Notes: a model not told the origin generated them from the letters alone. Counted from the stretch's first letter, positions 43,758-52,700 are shown. The stretch is DNA of 64,000 bases from CAYNLK01 sp964398055 (GCA_964398055.1 CAYNLK010000035.1:1-64000), one strand, 5' to 3'. A program made the numbers and translations.

Positions 43758-44263
43758 CAGCTATCCTCATTCCCATTGATCGTTGCGGCCGGTCCAACCG
43801 CAGCCTGGAGGTACTCAAACGGCGCCGCGGCCTTTAGATCGACGTAGGCAGGTAACGGACTGGTCGATTGGAAGGTCGTTTCAGAAGACGGCGCTACGAA
43901 GATAAACATTCGTTTTTCGGAAGCAAGTTGAAAAAACGGGCTGAGTGGAACTTCATAGCGTGACAGTAAATCACAGCCTGTCACCAGGAAGATCTGCTGG
44001 CTATTAGGTACGCAATTATCTGCGAGTTCTTTTTCGATGGTTTGCCGGAGAAGACGGTTGGCCTCACTGCGCGCCCGTGGAGCGCGGGGTAAGCTTACGG
44101 CCAGTTGGTGCAGGTCTATGGCGGAGACTCTTAACCCCGCCGGCATCGCCGCACTTAAAGTTGCCGGCGGGCCGTGCCATAAATAGATATGTCGCCCGGA
44201 CAATGCCGGTACAGCTCTTTGGGCAAAGCGAGAAATTAGCTCAAAAAATTCGGTCTTGGTCAT
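43757..44263 (-). CDS. Small BREX protein, BrxB/BrxF-like
   Basis: 168 residues. It has a P-loop-NTPase-like layout without a proper Walker A: IYLWHGPPATLSAA stands where GxxGxGKT would be, then QQIFLVTGCDLLSRY and RMFIFVAPSS as later strands. This shape and the position between the BrxA-like and brxC genes fit BrxB (DUF1788) or the P-loop protein BrxF of type 3. I cannot choose between them. Its stop overlaps the brxC start (TGATG); this is a junction in the island without a REP hairpin. Confidence 0.6.
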   Translation of the reverse strand: MTKTEFFELISRFAQRAVPALSGRHIYLWHGPPATLSAAMPAGLRVSAIDLHQLAVSLPRAPRARSEANRLLRQTIEKELADNCVPNSQQIFLVTGCDLLSRYEVPLSPFFQLASEKRMFIFVAPSSETTFQSTSPLPAYVDLKAAAPFEYLQAAVGPAATINGNEDS

Positions 44264-44310
44264 CGTTGACTTTTTGCCACGTGTGCTGACCCGGTAGAAA
44301 AAGCGGTTAC

Positions 44311-44348
44311 AGAAACCCGTTTTCCGCTTCGCGAGAAAACGGGTTTCT
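44311..44348. repeat. REP hairpin copy 10, inverted orientation
   Basis: AGAAACCCGTTTT, loop CCGCTTCGCGAG, AAAACGGGTTTCT; the loop is the complement of that in copies 2 and 9. Confidence 0.92.
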
Positions 44349-44350
44349 AA

Positions 44351-45094
44351 CTATGTTAAACGCATTGCTTGTCCCAGGTAGTCGTTACGGTTGTAGCGAG
44401 TTGTTACCTGTTCTAACTGGTCAACTTTGGAATATCGTGAAATTAGCCCGGCCGTTTCGGCCGCGTGCAGAATTCGACGCACATCCTCAACCTGACGCAG
44501 GCCAAGCAACTGCCACCACTCGGTCTCAGTTATTTCGCTCAGACGGACAATCCGAGGCGCTGGAGCCAGACGATAATGCAACAGGATTAGAAAGGCATTC
44601 GCCGGTGGATTGATCCGTTCGATGAGCAAGTCGCCGTTGTATCGACCTATAAAACCAAGGTCACGACAAGTTTGGAGCAAACGCTGGTAAGACTTTCGCT
44701 TAAATTGCCCATAGGTTTCGCTAATAAAATTCTCCGCCTTGTCAAGGTCTAAGGCGCTGCCGGGTGTTTGAGACAAGAGGTGCTTTAGCACAAACTGGGC
44801 CACAGCCGGTTCACCCTCCAAAGCGGTAACCCGCATAAGATCGGTCAGAATTGCCTCATCGTGGTAACTGCGCCAGACAGTTGGGATCAAATCAGCCAGA
44901 GAGCGACCGGGGAAAAAACGACGCTGGATAATGCCAGCATAACGTCGTCGAGTTTCCGGAGAGTTTTGGGGTAAACTCTCTATCAAATAATCGAAATACT
45001 CGGTGTATGATTGAAAACTATCACTGGCTTTAATAACTGCGATACTATCCGCCCAGATAACATCTTGGAGCGTTGGATAGAGTGTATTTGCCAT
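44351..45094 (-). CDS. BrxA-like protein (DUF1819-like)
   Basis: 247 residues, all helical with a probable winged-helix end. The pattern of an early helix with FDYLIESLPQNSPETRRRYAGIIQRRFF, a YHDEAILTDLMRV helix and a FVLKHLL helix fits BrxA/DUF1819 proteins, small DNA-binding members of type 1, 3, 5 and 6 BREX. First gene of the operon, as brxA is in type 1. Sequence similarity to known BrxA is weak by eye, so the name rests partly on position. Confidence 0.6.
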   Translation of the reverse strand: MANTLYPTLQDVIWADSIAVIKASDSFQSYTEYFDYLIESLPQNSPETRRRYAGIIQRRFFPGRSLADLIPTVWRSYHDEAILTDLMRVTALEGEPAVAQFVLKHLLSQTPGSALDLDKAENFISETYGQFKRKSYQRLLQTCRDLGFIGRYNGDLLIERINPPANAFLILLHYRLAPAPRIVRLSEITETEWWQLLGLRQVEDVRRILHAAETAGLISRYSKVDQLEQVTTRYNRNDYLGQAMRLT

Positions 45095-45151
45095 TTGGAT
45101 TTCCGATTGATACTACAAGAAATATAGTCTTTCAGTTAATGTTTCGGGGTA

Positions 45152-45186
45152 CAGAAACCCGTTTTCTCGGAGAAAACGGGTTTCTG
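45152..45186. repeat. REP hairpin copy 11
   Basis: CAGAAACCCGTTTTCT, loop CGG, AGAAAACGGGTTTCTG; the outermost copy on the promoter side of the operon. Confidence 0.92.
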
Positions 45187-45397
45187 AGCACGAACCCTTT
45201 TCTAAACATCTATAGTTAGGAGAGAAATGCTGCTACAAGAACCAATGATTGGGAGAACATATTAGCGTGGTCAACGATAATCGACGCAATATTGTGCTGA
45301 CCGCCAACCTTCCCTTGATTATATCATCCTTCTTTTTCACAGACAAGGGACTTATGAAGACCAATCTTGTTGATCCTCGATTCTTCTTAAATGAGAC

Positions 45398-45426
45398 TTG
45401 ATAGTTATGAAAAGTTCTGGTAAAAT
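45398..45426 (+). promoter_or_regulatory. Sigma70-type promoter upstream of xerC/D
   Basis: TTGATA (45398-45403), 17-bp spacer, TAAAAT (45421-45426). It would give a leader of about 260 nt. Confidence 0.4.
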
Positions 45427-45691
45427 GGGCTTAGTTAATTCCCCTTTTTATTTGGTATCGACTTAACCGGCTTGGTAGATCAGCTTTCGACGTTGGCCTA
45501 ATGAACCTACATAGACCGCGGCAACTCTAATTTATGGCTGGCCAGGCTTGAATCTTTCTATTGACCACCTCCAGCCCACTTAGCTGGAGTTAACCAGCGA
45601 GATCGAGAGTCACTTTGGTTTTCTGTCCGGGTCTGACAACTAGCACAGCGCGATCCTTTGATCAGGGCTGAAAAAAGTAAGGAGCAAACCA

Positions 45692-46582
45692 ATGTACGAC
45701 AATGTCCAGGGCTTCCTTAAATTCCTGGAGGCAGAAAAGGGTTATGCCCAAAATACCATTGCGGCCTATCAAAACGATCTTAGTCAATTTTACCAATATT
45801 TGCAGACAGAGAAGAAAAGCAAGAAAGCTGAAAATTGGACAGACGTAAAGAAACGGGATATTACCGATTATGTAGATCGTTTGAAGAGCAGCGGCGAGTA
45901 TGCCTCCTCAACCGTCGCTCGCAAAGTTGCCGCCATCAAATCGTTCTTTCATTTTTTAGTGGCCGAGGGTGTCATCAAGGAAGATCCTACCTCTTCGCTT
46001 GATTCCCCCAAAGTAAAGAAACGTTTACCCAAAGCCATTACCCCCGGTGAAGTTGATCGACTGCTGCAAGCGCCGGCGGCGGAAAGTGGTCCCAAAGCCC
46101 AGCGGGATATGGCCCTGCTGGAGCTGCTCTACGCCTCCGGTATGCGGGTTACAGAGCTGGTCTCCCTCAATCTGGCTGATTTGGAGTTTGGTAACGGGGA
46201 TGAGGCAGCCGTTCGGGTCAAAGGCAAGAAAACCAATACCAAAGAGCGAGTCATCCCAATCGGTGGTTCAGCGGCGGAAGTAGTCCGGTATTACATCAAT
46301 AATGGCCGAGAGCAACTTGCCCTGGACCCCAATGCCGAAGCTCTGTTTCTCAATAACCGCGGCCAGCGACTGACTCGCCAGGGATTGTGGTTGATTATCA
46401 AACATTATGTCGATGCCGTTGGTATTTCGGCCGAGGTAACGCCTCACACCTTGCGCCATTCTTTTGCCGCTCACAAATTAAGCCAGGGCAAATCACTCCA
46501 GGATATTCAAAAACTCCTGGGACATGCCAATATTTCTACCACTCAGGTCTATGCTCACCTGAATCAGGAAAGCAAAAGATAA
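45692..46582 (+). CDS. Tyrosine recombinase XerC/XerD
   Basis: 296 residues, the normal Xer length. N-terminal SAM-like domain (FLKFLEAEKGYAQNTIAAYQNDL), then the catalytic domain with Arg in ASGMRVTEL (about 150), HTLRHSFAAHKL (about 251), LLGHANISTTQVYAHL with the His and the Tyr nucleophile (about 275-287). TAAGGAG precedes the ATG. Xer resolves chromosome dimers. Full length and lack of phage-like features favour a housekeeping enzyme, though it borders the defence island. A terminator follows. Confidence 0.9.
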   Translation: MYDNVQGFLKFLEAEKGYAQNTIAAYQNDLSQFYQYLQTEKKSKKAENWTDVKKRDITDYVDRLKSSGEYASSTVARKVAAIKSFFHFLVAEGVIKEDPTSSLDSPKVKKRLPKAITPGEVDRLLQAPAAESGPKAQRDMALLELLYASGMRVTELVSLNLADLEFGNGDEAAVRVKGKKTNTKERVIPIGGSAAEVVRYYINNGREQLALDPNAEALFLNNRGQRLTRQGLWLIIKHYVDAVGISAEVTPHTLRHSFAAHKLSQGKSLQDIQKLLGHANISTTQVYAHLNQESKR

Positions 46583-46884
46583 CCCAAATAGACGCTGACA
46601 GCCCAGGCTCAACCTGCACCACCAGCCAACTCTGGCCAAACTTGGCCACCCGACTCCTTCAGGCAAATTATTTGATCGTGGTTTAACCTACTTGTAAGGC
46701 AGAGCAAGTCCTGGTAGCTCTGCTTTTTGTTTTTGAGCAGCCTCTCGAAATGAGAGGAGATGTTGGCCAAGGCCGAGCGGACCTGACCGCCTGGTGCAAG
46801 ATGATAAGCAATTTGCCTCTATTTCTGCCTGTTTGTATACTCTAACCGATATTTTGGATCTTTTTAAGGCATACCCAAACTCAC
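46583..46884. other. Intergenic region between xer and the membrane protein gene
   Basis: Holds the xer terminator and a small hairpin CCTCTC-GAAAT-GAGAGG (46741-46757). No gene seen. Confidence 0.5.
46699..46734 (+). terminator. Intrinsic terminator after xer
   Basis: GCAGAGC (46699-46705), 11-nt loop, GCTCTGC (46717-46723), then TTTTTGTTTTT. Confidence 0.8.
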
Positions 46885-47610
46885 ATGCTAGAATTTCTCA
46901 GGCCAATTGTTATATTTGACACCTGGCTCTACATCGGTCTAGGCTTGGTGGCTCTTTTTTTTGTGCGGCTGATCTGGCTGGCCCGCAAAGATCGATCTCG
47001 TTCTATTTTTACCCTGGAGCGGGAAAATGCCAATGCCCGGATGACCCGTTACTTCATTGGTCTCATGGTGGTGTTGGCCTTGGGTATGGGTGTCTATTAT
47101 CTGAGCCTGATCACACCCACCATTGTGCCGCCGCCTCAAGAAACGCCAACCCCCACGCCAATTATTGCCTTGCCACCGACGCCAACGCCTCCGCCGTTGC
47201 TGCCTACGCCCACCCCGACCCCCACGCCTCTGCCTCCGCCGACTTTCCAGGTGTTGATCGACACCCCGACCCCAGTTCCGGAAATAATACCCCAGGCCCA
47301 GCCACCCAACTGTCCCGTGCCGGGTTCCAGAATTTTTCAGCCCGGTAATGGAGCTCGCGTCGAGGGCCTCATTCAAGTTACCGGCGCAGCCTTCACCGAC
47401 AACTTTGAATACTACAAGTTTGAATTTCGCGTGCCCGGCAACACCGAGTGGAGCTTTATTGCTCGCTATGACAACCCGGTGACCGAAGGCGTGTTAGGCG
47501 TTTGGAACACTGATACCGTGGGGCCAGGTGAATACGATTTCAGGCTGGTCGTCGTCGATACGATCGGCAACTTCCCGGAACCCTGCACTGTTCGACTCAT
47601 CGTCCAATAA
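46885..47610 (+). CDS. Membrane protein with Pro/Thr linker and extracellular Ig-like domain
   Basis: 241 residues. Two membrane spans at about 12-32 and 53-74 flank a short basic cytoplasmic loop. A long Pro/Thr linker (about 80-135) leads to a C-terminal beta-sandwich (about 142-241: RIFQPGNGARVEGLIQVTG, NTEWSFIARYDN, FRLVVVDTIGN) outside the cell. Not a named family to me. The domain resembles Ig-like or fibronectin-like add-ons of Chloroflexota surface proteins. Function unknown. Confidence 0.75.
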   Translation: MLEFLRPIVIFDTWLYIGLGLVALFFVRLIWLARKDRSRSIFTLERENANARMTRYFIGLMVVLALGMGVYYLSLITPTIVPPPQETPTPTPIIALPPTPTPPPLLPTPTPTPTPLPPPTFQVLIDTPTPVPEIIPQAQPPNCPVPGSRIFQPGNGARVEGLIQVTGAAFTDNFEYYKFEFRVPGNTEWSFIARYDNPVTEGVLGVWNTDTVGPGEYDFRLVVVDTIGNFPEPCTVRLIVQ

Positions 47611-47626
47611 CTTTGTATCAATCCAC

Positions 47627-47697
47627 GTTATTACTCAGCCGCATCCTCTGGTCCGCTTTGCGTCAGGATGCGCTAAGTGATCGGCCTGAGTTGTAAC
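47627..47697. repeat. Palindrome, GTTACTACTCA family, second copy
   Basis: GTTATTACTCAG (47627-47638) and CTGAGTTGTAAC (47686-47697) pair at 10 of 12 positions, with GCATCCT and AGGATGC inside as at 34181-34257. Confidence 0.7.
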
Positions 47698-47714
47698 AAC
47701 CAGGTAGCAAAACT

Positions 47715-48845
47715 ATGCCCGATTATCCTGAAACCGTCTATTGGCTCACCCTCATCAATGAGAGCGGCCTGAAATTGAGCCAGGTCAAACCGATCATCCA
47801 GCGCTGGGGTGTGCTGGAGCAACGTTCATTGGCCGAGCTATTTGACCTGACCCCGCTGGATTGGTCCACCACCTTTGGTTTGGCTGAGGCTGAGGCGAAA
47901 CAGGTTCAAAGAATTCGCGCCAAGCTGGAACCTCAGGCCAAAGCGTTAGCCCAGTGGCAGAGCCAGGGCCTCGAAGCCCTGCTCCGGATCGACCCCCGTT
48001 ATCCCCGACGGCTGGCGGAGACGCTGCCCCTGGTGCAGCAGCCCCTCATTCTCTGGGGCCAGGGTGGGCTTGATTTACTCAACGAGCCGGGTGTTGCTAT
48101 GTTGGGCGGTCCGGCGCCCGACGCCGCAACCGGCCAACTGATTGAAGAGTTGATGCAGGCCCTGGTGGATGAAGAGATAAATCTGATTAGTGGTTACGGC
48201 CGTGGCCTGGATCGCTCAACTTTTGAAACGATGTTGACCACCCCCGGCGGCCACGCTATCGCCATCCTGCCAATGGGGCTGGCAGCTTTTGCCAAAACCA
48301 CCGCCAAATTGAGCCAGGCCGTAGAAACCGGCCAAATTGCCCTGATCAGCCCGTTTGCGCCCGACACACCGTATCAGGATAAGCTGGCCGAGGCTCGCAA
48401 CTTATTGATCGACCATTTGGCCCTGGTTTTGCTGATGCTCCAGCCTGATGAAGACTCAACCGGCCGTGGCGCAGCCGCTTTGAACCGCGGCGTCCCGGTT
48501 CTAATGGGTGGGGATGCCGATCGGGCCACCGATTATCATCGGGCGCTGCTCAACCTGGGGGCACTGCTGCTGACCGATGCCGGCGAAGTGATCGAGGTGG
48601 TCCAGCAGGCCATCATTGACGCCACCCTCCAGGAACCGCTCGTCGAAGCCGCGCCGGCGCCGGTCGCTCGCCCCGCCGTCCCCGACCAGGACGACGATTT
48701 CAGCCTGCACACCGACACGGTGGCGCCGATTGACAGCCAGGAAGCGCTGGAGATTCTGTCGCTGGGGGGTGAAATTCCCGAGGTATTGCGCCAACGGCTG
48801 CAAAAACCGCAGTCGCAAGACCCTACAGGTCTCAAAGATGTTTAA
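47715..48845 (+). CDS. DprA-like DNA-processing protein
   Basis: 376 residues. An N-terminal helical region (TVYWLTLINESGLK) precedes a Rossmann-like SLOG/DprA core: LLRIDPRYPRRLAETL, QPLILWGQGGLDLL, INLISGYGRGLDRSTFETML, ISPFAPDTPYQDKLAEARNLLIDHLALVLLM. In true DprA the loops read SGLARGID and RNRIIAGLS; here they are changed (SGYGRGLD, ARNLLIDHL), so it is a divergent member. DprA loads RecA on incoming DNA; the role here may differ. C-terminal extension of about 70 residues. Confidence 0.75.
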   Translation: MPDYPETVYWLTLINESGLKLSQVKPIIQRWGVLEQRSLAELFDLTPLDWSTTFGLAEAEAKQVQRIRAKLEPQAKALAQWQSQGLEALLRIDPRYPRRLAETLPLVQQPLILWGQGGLDLLNEPGVAMLGGPAPDAATGQLIEELMQALVDEEINLISGYGRGLDRSTFETMLTTPGGHAIAILPMGLAAFAKTTAKLSQAVETGQIALISPFAPDTPYQDKLAEARNLLIDHLALVLLMLQPDEDSTGRGAAALNRGVPVLMGGDADRATDYHRALLNLGALLLTDAGEVIEVVQQAIIDATLQEPLVEAAPAPVARPAVPDQDDDFSLHTDTVAPIDSQEALEILSLGGEIPEVLRQRLQKPQSQDPTGLKDV

Positions 48846-48880
48846 GGTTTAAGAATATTTTCTTCAAAGGAGGTTGACCG

Positions 48881-50794
48881 ATGACTGAGGCAAACAACAA
48901 GAACAGGGGGGCAGAAGGAGACGTTTTTTATCCACCGCCGGAAGTAGTCGCTGCTGCCAATGTTGGTGAATATGAGGCTCTGTACCAACACTCCATCACC
49001 GACCGGGAGGGCTTCTGGGCTGAACAGGCTGAACTGTTGGACTGGTTCCAGAAGTGGGACAAAGTACTGGATAACAGCAACGCGCCCTTCTACAACTGGT
49101 TTGTGGGCGGCAAAATCAACATCGTGCACAACGCCATTGATCGCCATTTAAAAACCTGGCGGCGCAACAAGCTGGCCCTCATCTGGGAGGGTGAGCCGGG
49201 CGACCTGCGCACCTATTCCTATCACGCCCTGAACCGGGAAGTCTCAAAATTTGCCAGCGTGCTCAAGAGCATGGGCGTGCGCAAAGGGGATATTGTCACC
49301 ATCTATATGCCGCAGATTCCGGAGCTGGCTATTGCCATGCTGGCCTGCGCCAAAATTGGGGCAGGCCACAGCGTGGTCTACGGCGGTTTCAGTGTCGAAG
49401 CCCTGGCCGAGCGGATCGAGGATGCCGAAAGCCGGGTGCTGGTGACCGCCGATGGCGGCTGGCGCCGCGGTAAACCAACCGACCTCAAGGGTATCGCCAA
49501 CGAGGCTATGCGCCGCTCCCCAACCATCGAGGTCTGCATCACCGTCAAACGGACCGGCCAGGAAGTCTACATGGAAAATGACCGGGACTTCTGGTATCAC
49601 GACTTGATGGCGCTGCCGGTGGCCAGCCCCAAGTGTGAAACTGAAGTGATGGACGCCGAAGATATGCTCTTTATCCTGTACACCTCCGGCACCACCGGCC
49701 GGCCCAAGGGGGTGCTGCACACCCACGGCGGCTACAGCGTCTACACGGCTACCACCCACCGGATGGTGTTCGACATCAAGGAAGAAGATCGCTGGTGGTG
49801 CGCCGCCGACCCCGGCTGGATTACCGGCCACAGCTACATTGTTTATGGGCCGCTGATCAATGGGGCCACCATTATGATGTACGAAGGCGCGCCCAACCAT
49901 CCCTACCCCAATCGCTGGTGGCAGATGATCGAGAAGTACGGCGTCACCATTCTGTACACTTCGCCTACGGCCATTCGCGGCTTGATGCGCTTTGGAGAGG
50001 CCTGGCCCAACCGGCACGATTTGAGCAGCCTGCGCCTGCTGGGTTCGGTAGGCGAGCCGATCAACCCCGAAGCCTGGCGCTGGTATCACCGGGTTATCGG
50101 CCAGGGTCGCTGCCCCATTATGGACACCTGGTGGCAAACCGAAACCGGCGGCTTTATGATTACGCCGCTGCCGATTACCCCGCTCAAACCCGGTTCGGCA
50201 ACCAGGCCTTTCTTTGGCAATGAAGTAGCCGTGGTGGATGACCACGGCCGCGAAGTCCCAACCGGTGAAGAAGGCAAGCTGGTCATCAAGAATCCCTGGC
50301 CCGGCATGGCCCGGACCATCTACAAAGACCCGGATCGCTACGTGGAAACTTATTGGCAAGAGTTTATCAAACAGGGCTGGTACAAAGCCGGCGACTCGGC
50401 CCGGATCGATGAGGACGGCTACGTTTGGATCATTGGCCGCATCGACGACGTGATCAAAGTCAGCGGCTACCGGCTGGGTACGGCCGAGATCGAGAGCGCC
50501 CTGGTCAGCCACCCGTTGGTGTCGGAAGCGGCGGCCATTGCCCTTCCTCACGAACTGAAGGGGAACGCCATCCACACCTATGTTATTTTGAAGACCGGCG
50601 TGACCGGCAGCAAAGAGCTAGAAGAGCAGCTCAAGGAGCACGTTAGCCACGAGATGGGGCCGATTGCCCGGCCGGAGAGCATCACCTTTACCGACAACCT
50701 GCCCAAAACCCGCAGCGGCAAAATTATGCGCCGGGTGCTCAAAGCGCGGGCGCAAGGGCTGCCCGAGGGAGATTTGACCACCCTGGAAGAGTGA
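48881..50794 (+). CDS. acs: Acetyl-CoA synthetase (acetate-CoA ligase, AMP-forming)
   Basis: 637 residues, the family's usual length. It makes acetyl-CoA from acetate, ATP and CoA by way of acetyl-AMP. P-loop YTSGTTGRPKG at about 266-276, WWCAADPGWITGHSY, DTWWQTETGG, GYRLGTAEIESAL and the C-terminal KTRSGKIMRR with the Lys that is commonly acetylated for control. AAAGGAGG lies at ideal distance from the ATG. A strong terminator follows, so this is a single transcription unit end. Confidence 0.96.
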   Translation: MTEANNKNRGAEGDVFYPPPEVVAAANVGEYEALYQHSITDREGFWAEQAELLDWFQKWDKVLDNSNAPFYNWFVGGKINIVHNAIDRHLKTWRRNKLALIWEGEPGDLRTYSYHALNREVSKFASVLKSMGVRKGDIVTIYMPQIPELAIAMLACAKIGAGHSVVYGGFSVEALAERIEDAESRVLVTADGGWRRGKPTDLKGIANEAMRRSPTIEVCITVKRTGQEVYMENDRDFWYHDLMALPVASPKCETEVMDAEDMLFILYTSGTTGRPKGVLHTHGGYSVYTATTHRMVFDIKEEDRWWCAADPGWITGHSYIVYGPLINGATIMMYEGAPNHPYPNRWWQMIEKYGVTILYTSPTAIRGLMRFGEAWPNRHDLSSLRLLGSVGEPINPEAWRWYHRVIGQGRCPIMDTWWQTETGGFMITPLPITPLKPGSATRPFFGNEVAVVDDHGREVPTGEEGKLVIKNPWPGMARTIYKDPDRYVETYWQEFIKQGWYKAGDSARIDEDGYVWIIGRIDDVIKVSGYRLGTAEIESALVSHPLVSEAAAIALPHELKGNAIHTYVILKTGVTGSKELEEQLKEHVSHEMGPIARPESITFTDNLPKTRSGKIMRRVLKARAQGLPEGDLTTLEE

Positions 50795-50813
50795 CATTGC
50801 CCGGTTCAATTTG

Positions 50814-50852
50814 AAAACGGTGGAGACGAACAAGTCGTCTCCACCGTTTTTT
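50814..50852 (+). terminator. Strong intrinsic terminator after acs
   Basis: AAAACGGTGGAGACGA (50814-50829), loop ACAAG, TCGTCTCCACCGTTTT (50835-50850), continuing T-rich. Perfect 16-bp stem. Confidence 0.92.
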
Positions 50853-51030
50853 ATCCGAATCAATATAGCGTGGTGAATCATCTGACTGCCGATAAACAGC
50901 TCCAGATTTGTCGGCAGTATCAATTTGCCGAAAGGTAGGAAAAATGGGGGAATGAATTGTTAAGAAGAAATAGGTTATAATTATAGGGCCAAAGGAGTTC
51001 AGGAGTCAGGGAAGTGGGGGACAAAAAGAG

Positions 51031-51363
51031 ATGGCTCGATATCAAATTTTATATTGGGAACACATTCCCATTGGGGTAAAAGCGACCGATGCTCACGGCA
51101 TGGTCAGAGAAAATTTGCCCCGTCGATTTCAGGAAGTTTTTGAACGAACGGTTAGTGAAAATCGAGGCAACAGTCCAAGTAATTACTCAACCTCCGGTTT
51201 TCGCTGGAGTGAGGAAAAAGTGTTGACCGGCACAGCAGCTGATGTTACGGCGCTGGTGGTCAAACTCTTAACCGAAACCTGGGACGAAGGGCAAGCTTTA
51301 ACGGCATTTGAGCGGCAAAAGTCAAAACGGCCCGAAAATTTTCTGGACCTGAATAAACTATAA
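51031..51363 (+). CDS. PF13769-like small protein ('virulence factor' domain)
   Basis: 110 residues. The start YQILYWEHIPIGVKATD with an alpha/beta layout and FRWSEEKVLTGTAADVTALV fits the small PF13769 family, named virulence factor but of unknown biochemical role. A TATAAT lies at 50976-50981, about 50 bp upstream. The C-terminal basic tail is short. Confidence 0.6.
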   Translation: MARYQILYWEHIPIGVKATDAHGMVRENLPRRFQEVFERTVSENRGNSPSNYSTSGFRWSEEKVLTGTAADVTALVVKLLTETWDEGQALTAFERQKSKRPENFLDLNKL

Positions 51364-51394
51364 TCCCCTTCTTTACCACCCCGCGGCTTTACCC

Positions 51395-52609
51395 TTAACG
51401 GCTTGTCGCCACCAACAACCTTTCCCCATCGGTGCTGAACTCAATTGTGCCCCGCTCATCCGTGCGTAAAACGGGCAAGCCGAACGCCGCGTACCGTTCC
51501 ATCACCTCCGGCGTGGGATGGCCAAAAGAGTTCTCCGCCCCCACCGAAATGACCACCACCTGCGGCTTGACCGCCGCCAAAAAAGGCTCACTCGATGAGG
51601 TCCGGCTGCCGTGATGGGGACTCTTGAGCACCGTAGCGGTTAATAGCACGCCGCTGGCAACCAGCTTCTGTTCCACTGGCGCTTCGATGTCACCCGGCAG
51701 CAAAAAGCTGATCTGCCCGAATTGTAGATGCAGAACTACGGAATGGTCGTTCGGATCATCGAGACCGGCCGAGGCCGGACCGGGGTTGAGAACGGTCGCC
51801 GTCACCCCGCCCCCCAGCTCCAACTGCTGGCCGGCCTGGCCGATAACCGGCGTTAGCTCCGCTTCGGCCAGTTCCTTGTCCCATTCCTGGTAAAGCTGGC
51901 TGTCAATGGCCAGATCCGAAACCAACGCCTGCTCAACCCGGTATCGCTCCAGCAGCGACACCAGCCCACCCAGATGATCGTTGTCGGGATGGGTGTTGAC
52001 CACCAGCTCCAGTTTGCGATCCCAAAACGGCATTTCCTGCCCCAATCGCCAATTCAGGTCGGTGGCCGAGGGGCCGCCGTCGATCAGTAATTGGCGACCG
52101 TCTGGGGTGGTCACCAGGATGGCATCGCCCTGGCCCACATCCAGAAAAGCCACGTGTAGCCGGCCATCGGGCAATGTCGCCACGGCCAGCCAGGCCAGGA
52201 GAGCGACCACCCCGGCCCCACCGACCCACAGCCGGGTCGTGGTCGAACCGATTTCCGGCAGATGGAAGTGGGGTATGGTTTCTTTCTCCTCTGTGGGCCG
52301 GTTCGCCCACCAGATACCGGCGGCAATGGCCGTATACATCACTGCCAGCAGCCACAAGGGGAATCCACCCAAATCCAACGAGGCGTACGGTAAGGAGGCG
52401 GTCAACTCCACCATCCAGACCAACCAACTGACTATTTGACCTAATGGCAGCCAGAGCATCCCTGCCAGAGTCGCCAGCCCGCCCAGGAGCATAATCGGCG
52501 GCTGCACCGGCAAAATCAGCAGATTGGTCAGCAGGGAGATGAGCGACAACCGGCCAACCAGATGGACCTTTTTATTCAGGGATGATACCCAACTAACCAT
52601 AGATGCCAT
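51395..52609 (-). CDS. ComEC/Rec2-like protein, N-terminally truncated
   Basis: 404 residues, about half of a normal ComEC. It begins with the last helices of the competence domain (HLVGRLSLISLLTNLLILPVQPPIMLLGG) and continues with the metallo-beta-lactamase domain: FLDVGQGDAILV, NTHPDNDHLGG, DPNDHSVVLHL, LPGDIEAPVE, KSPHHGSRTSSSE. The N-terminal OB-fold and most of the DNA channel are missing. An in-frame stop lies just upstream (52622-52624), and the LacI gene begins the next 90 bp on. It may be a decayed competence gene or a stand-alone surface nuclease. Confidence 0.82.
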   Translation of the reverse strand: MASMVSWVSSLNKKVHLVGRLSLISLLTNLLILPVQPPIMLLGGLATLAGMLWLPLGQIVSWLVWMVELTASLPYASLDLGGFPLWLLAVMYTAIAAGIWWANRPTEEKETIPHFHLPEIGSTTTRLWVGGAGVVALLAWLAVATLPDGRLHVAFLDVGQGDAILVTTPDGRQLLIDGGPSATDLNWRLGQEMPFWDRKLELVVNTHPDNDHLGGLVSLLERYRVEQALVSDLAIDSQLYQEWDKELAEAELTPVIGQAGQQLELGGGVTATVLNPGPASAGLDDPNDHSVVLHLQFGQISFLLPGDIEAPVEQKLVASGVLLTATVLKSPHHGSRTSSSEPFLAAVKPQVVVISVGAENSFGHPTPEVMERYAAFGLPVLRTDERGTIEFSTDGERLLVATSR

Positions 52610-52700
52610 CTTGACTGTAGCTCAGATCTTAAAGAACAAGGCCCACCTTCAAATTGAGCCAGCGATGGGGAAGGGTGGCCAAGTAGCTCACCAGGCTGGT

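Larger units (their letters stand above)
45095..45691. other. Divergent intergenic region between the BREX-like operon and xerC/D
   Basis: No gene seen. It holds REP copy 11, presumably the promoter of the defence operon (minus), and a good promoter toward the recombinase (45398-45426). The rest shows no recognised operator. Confidence 0.55.

Noticed and set aside
29792..45186. CRISPR array
   Set aside because: The repeats are palindromic, lie 0.1 to 4.5 kb apart in gene junctions, and have no regular spacers or cas genes.
45692..46582. Phage or island integrase
   Set aside because: Length and motifs are those of XerC/XerD; no attachment-site repeat or tRNA was seen at either end of the island.
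49244..50575. Long open frame of 443 codons opposite acs
   Set aside because: It lies wholly within acs, which is unmistakable, and its translation is low in complexity and unlike any protein family; it is a result of GC-rich codon use.
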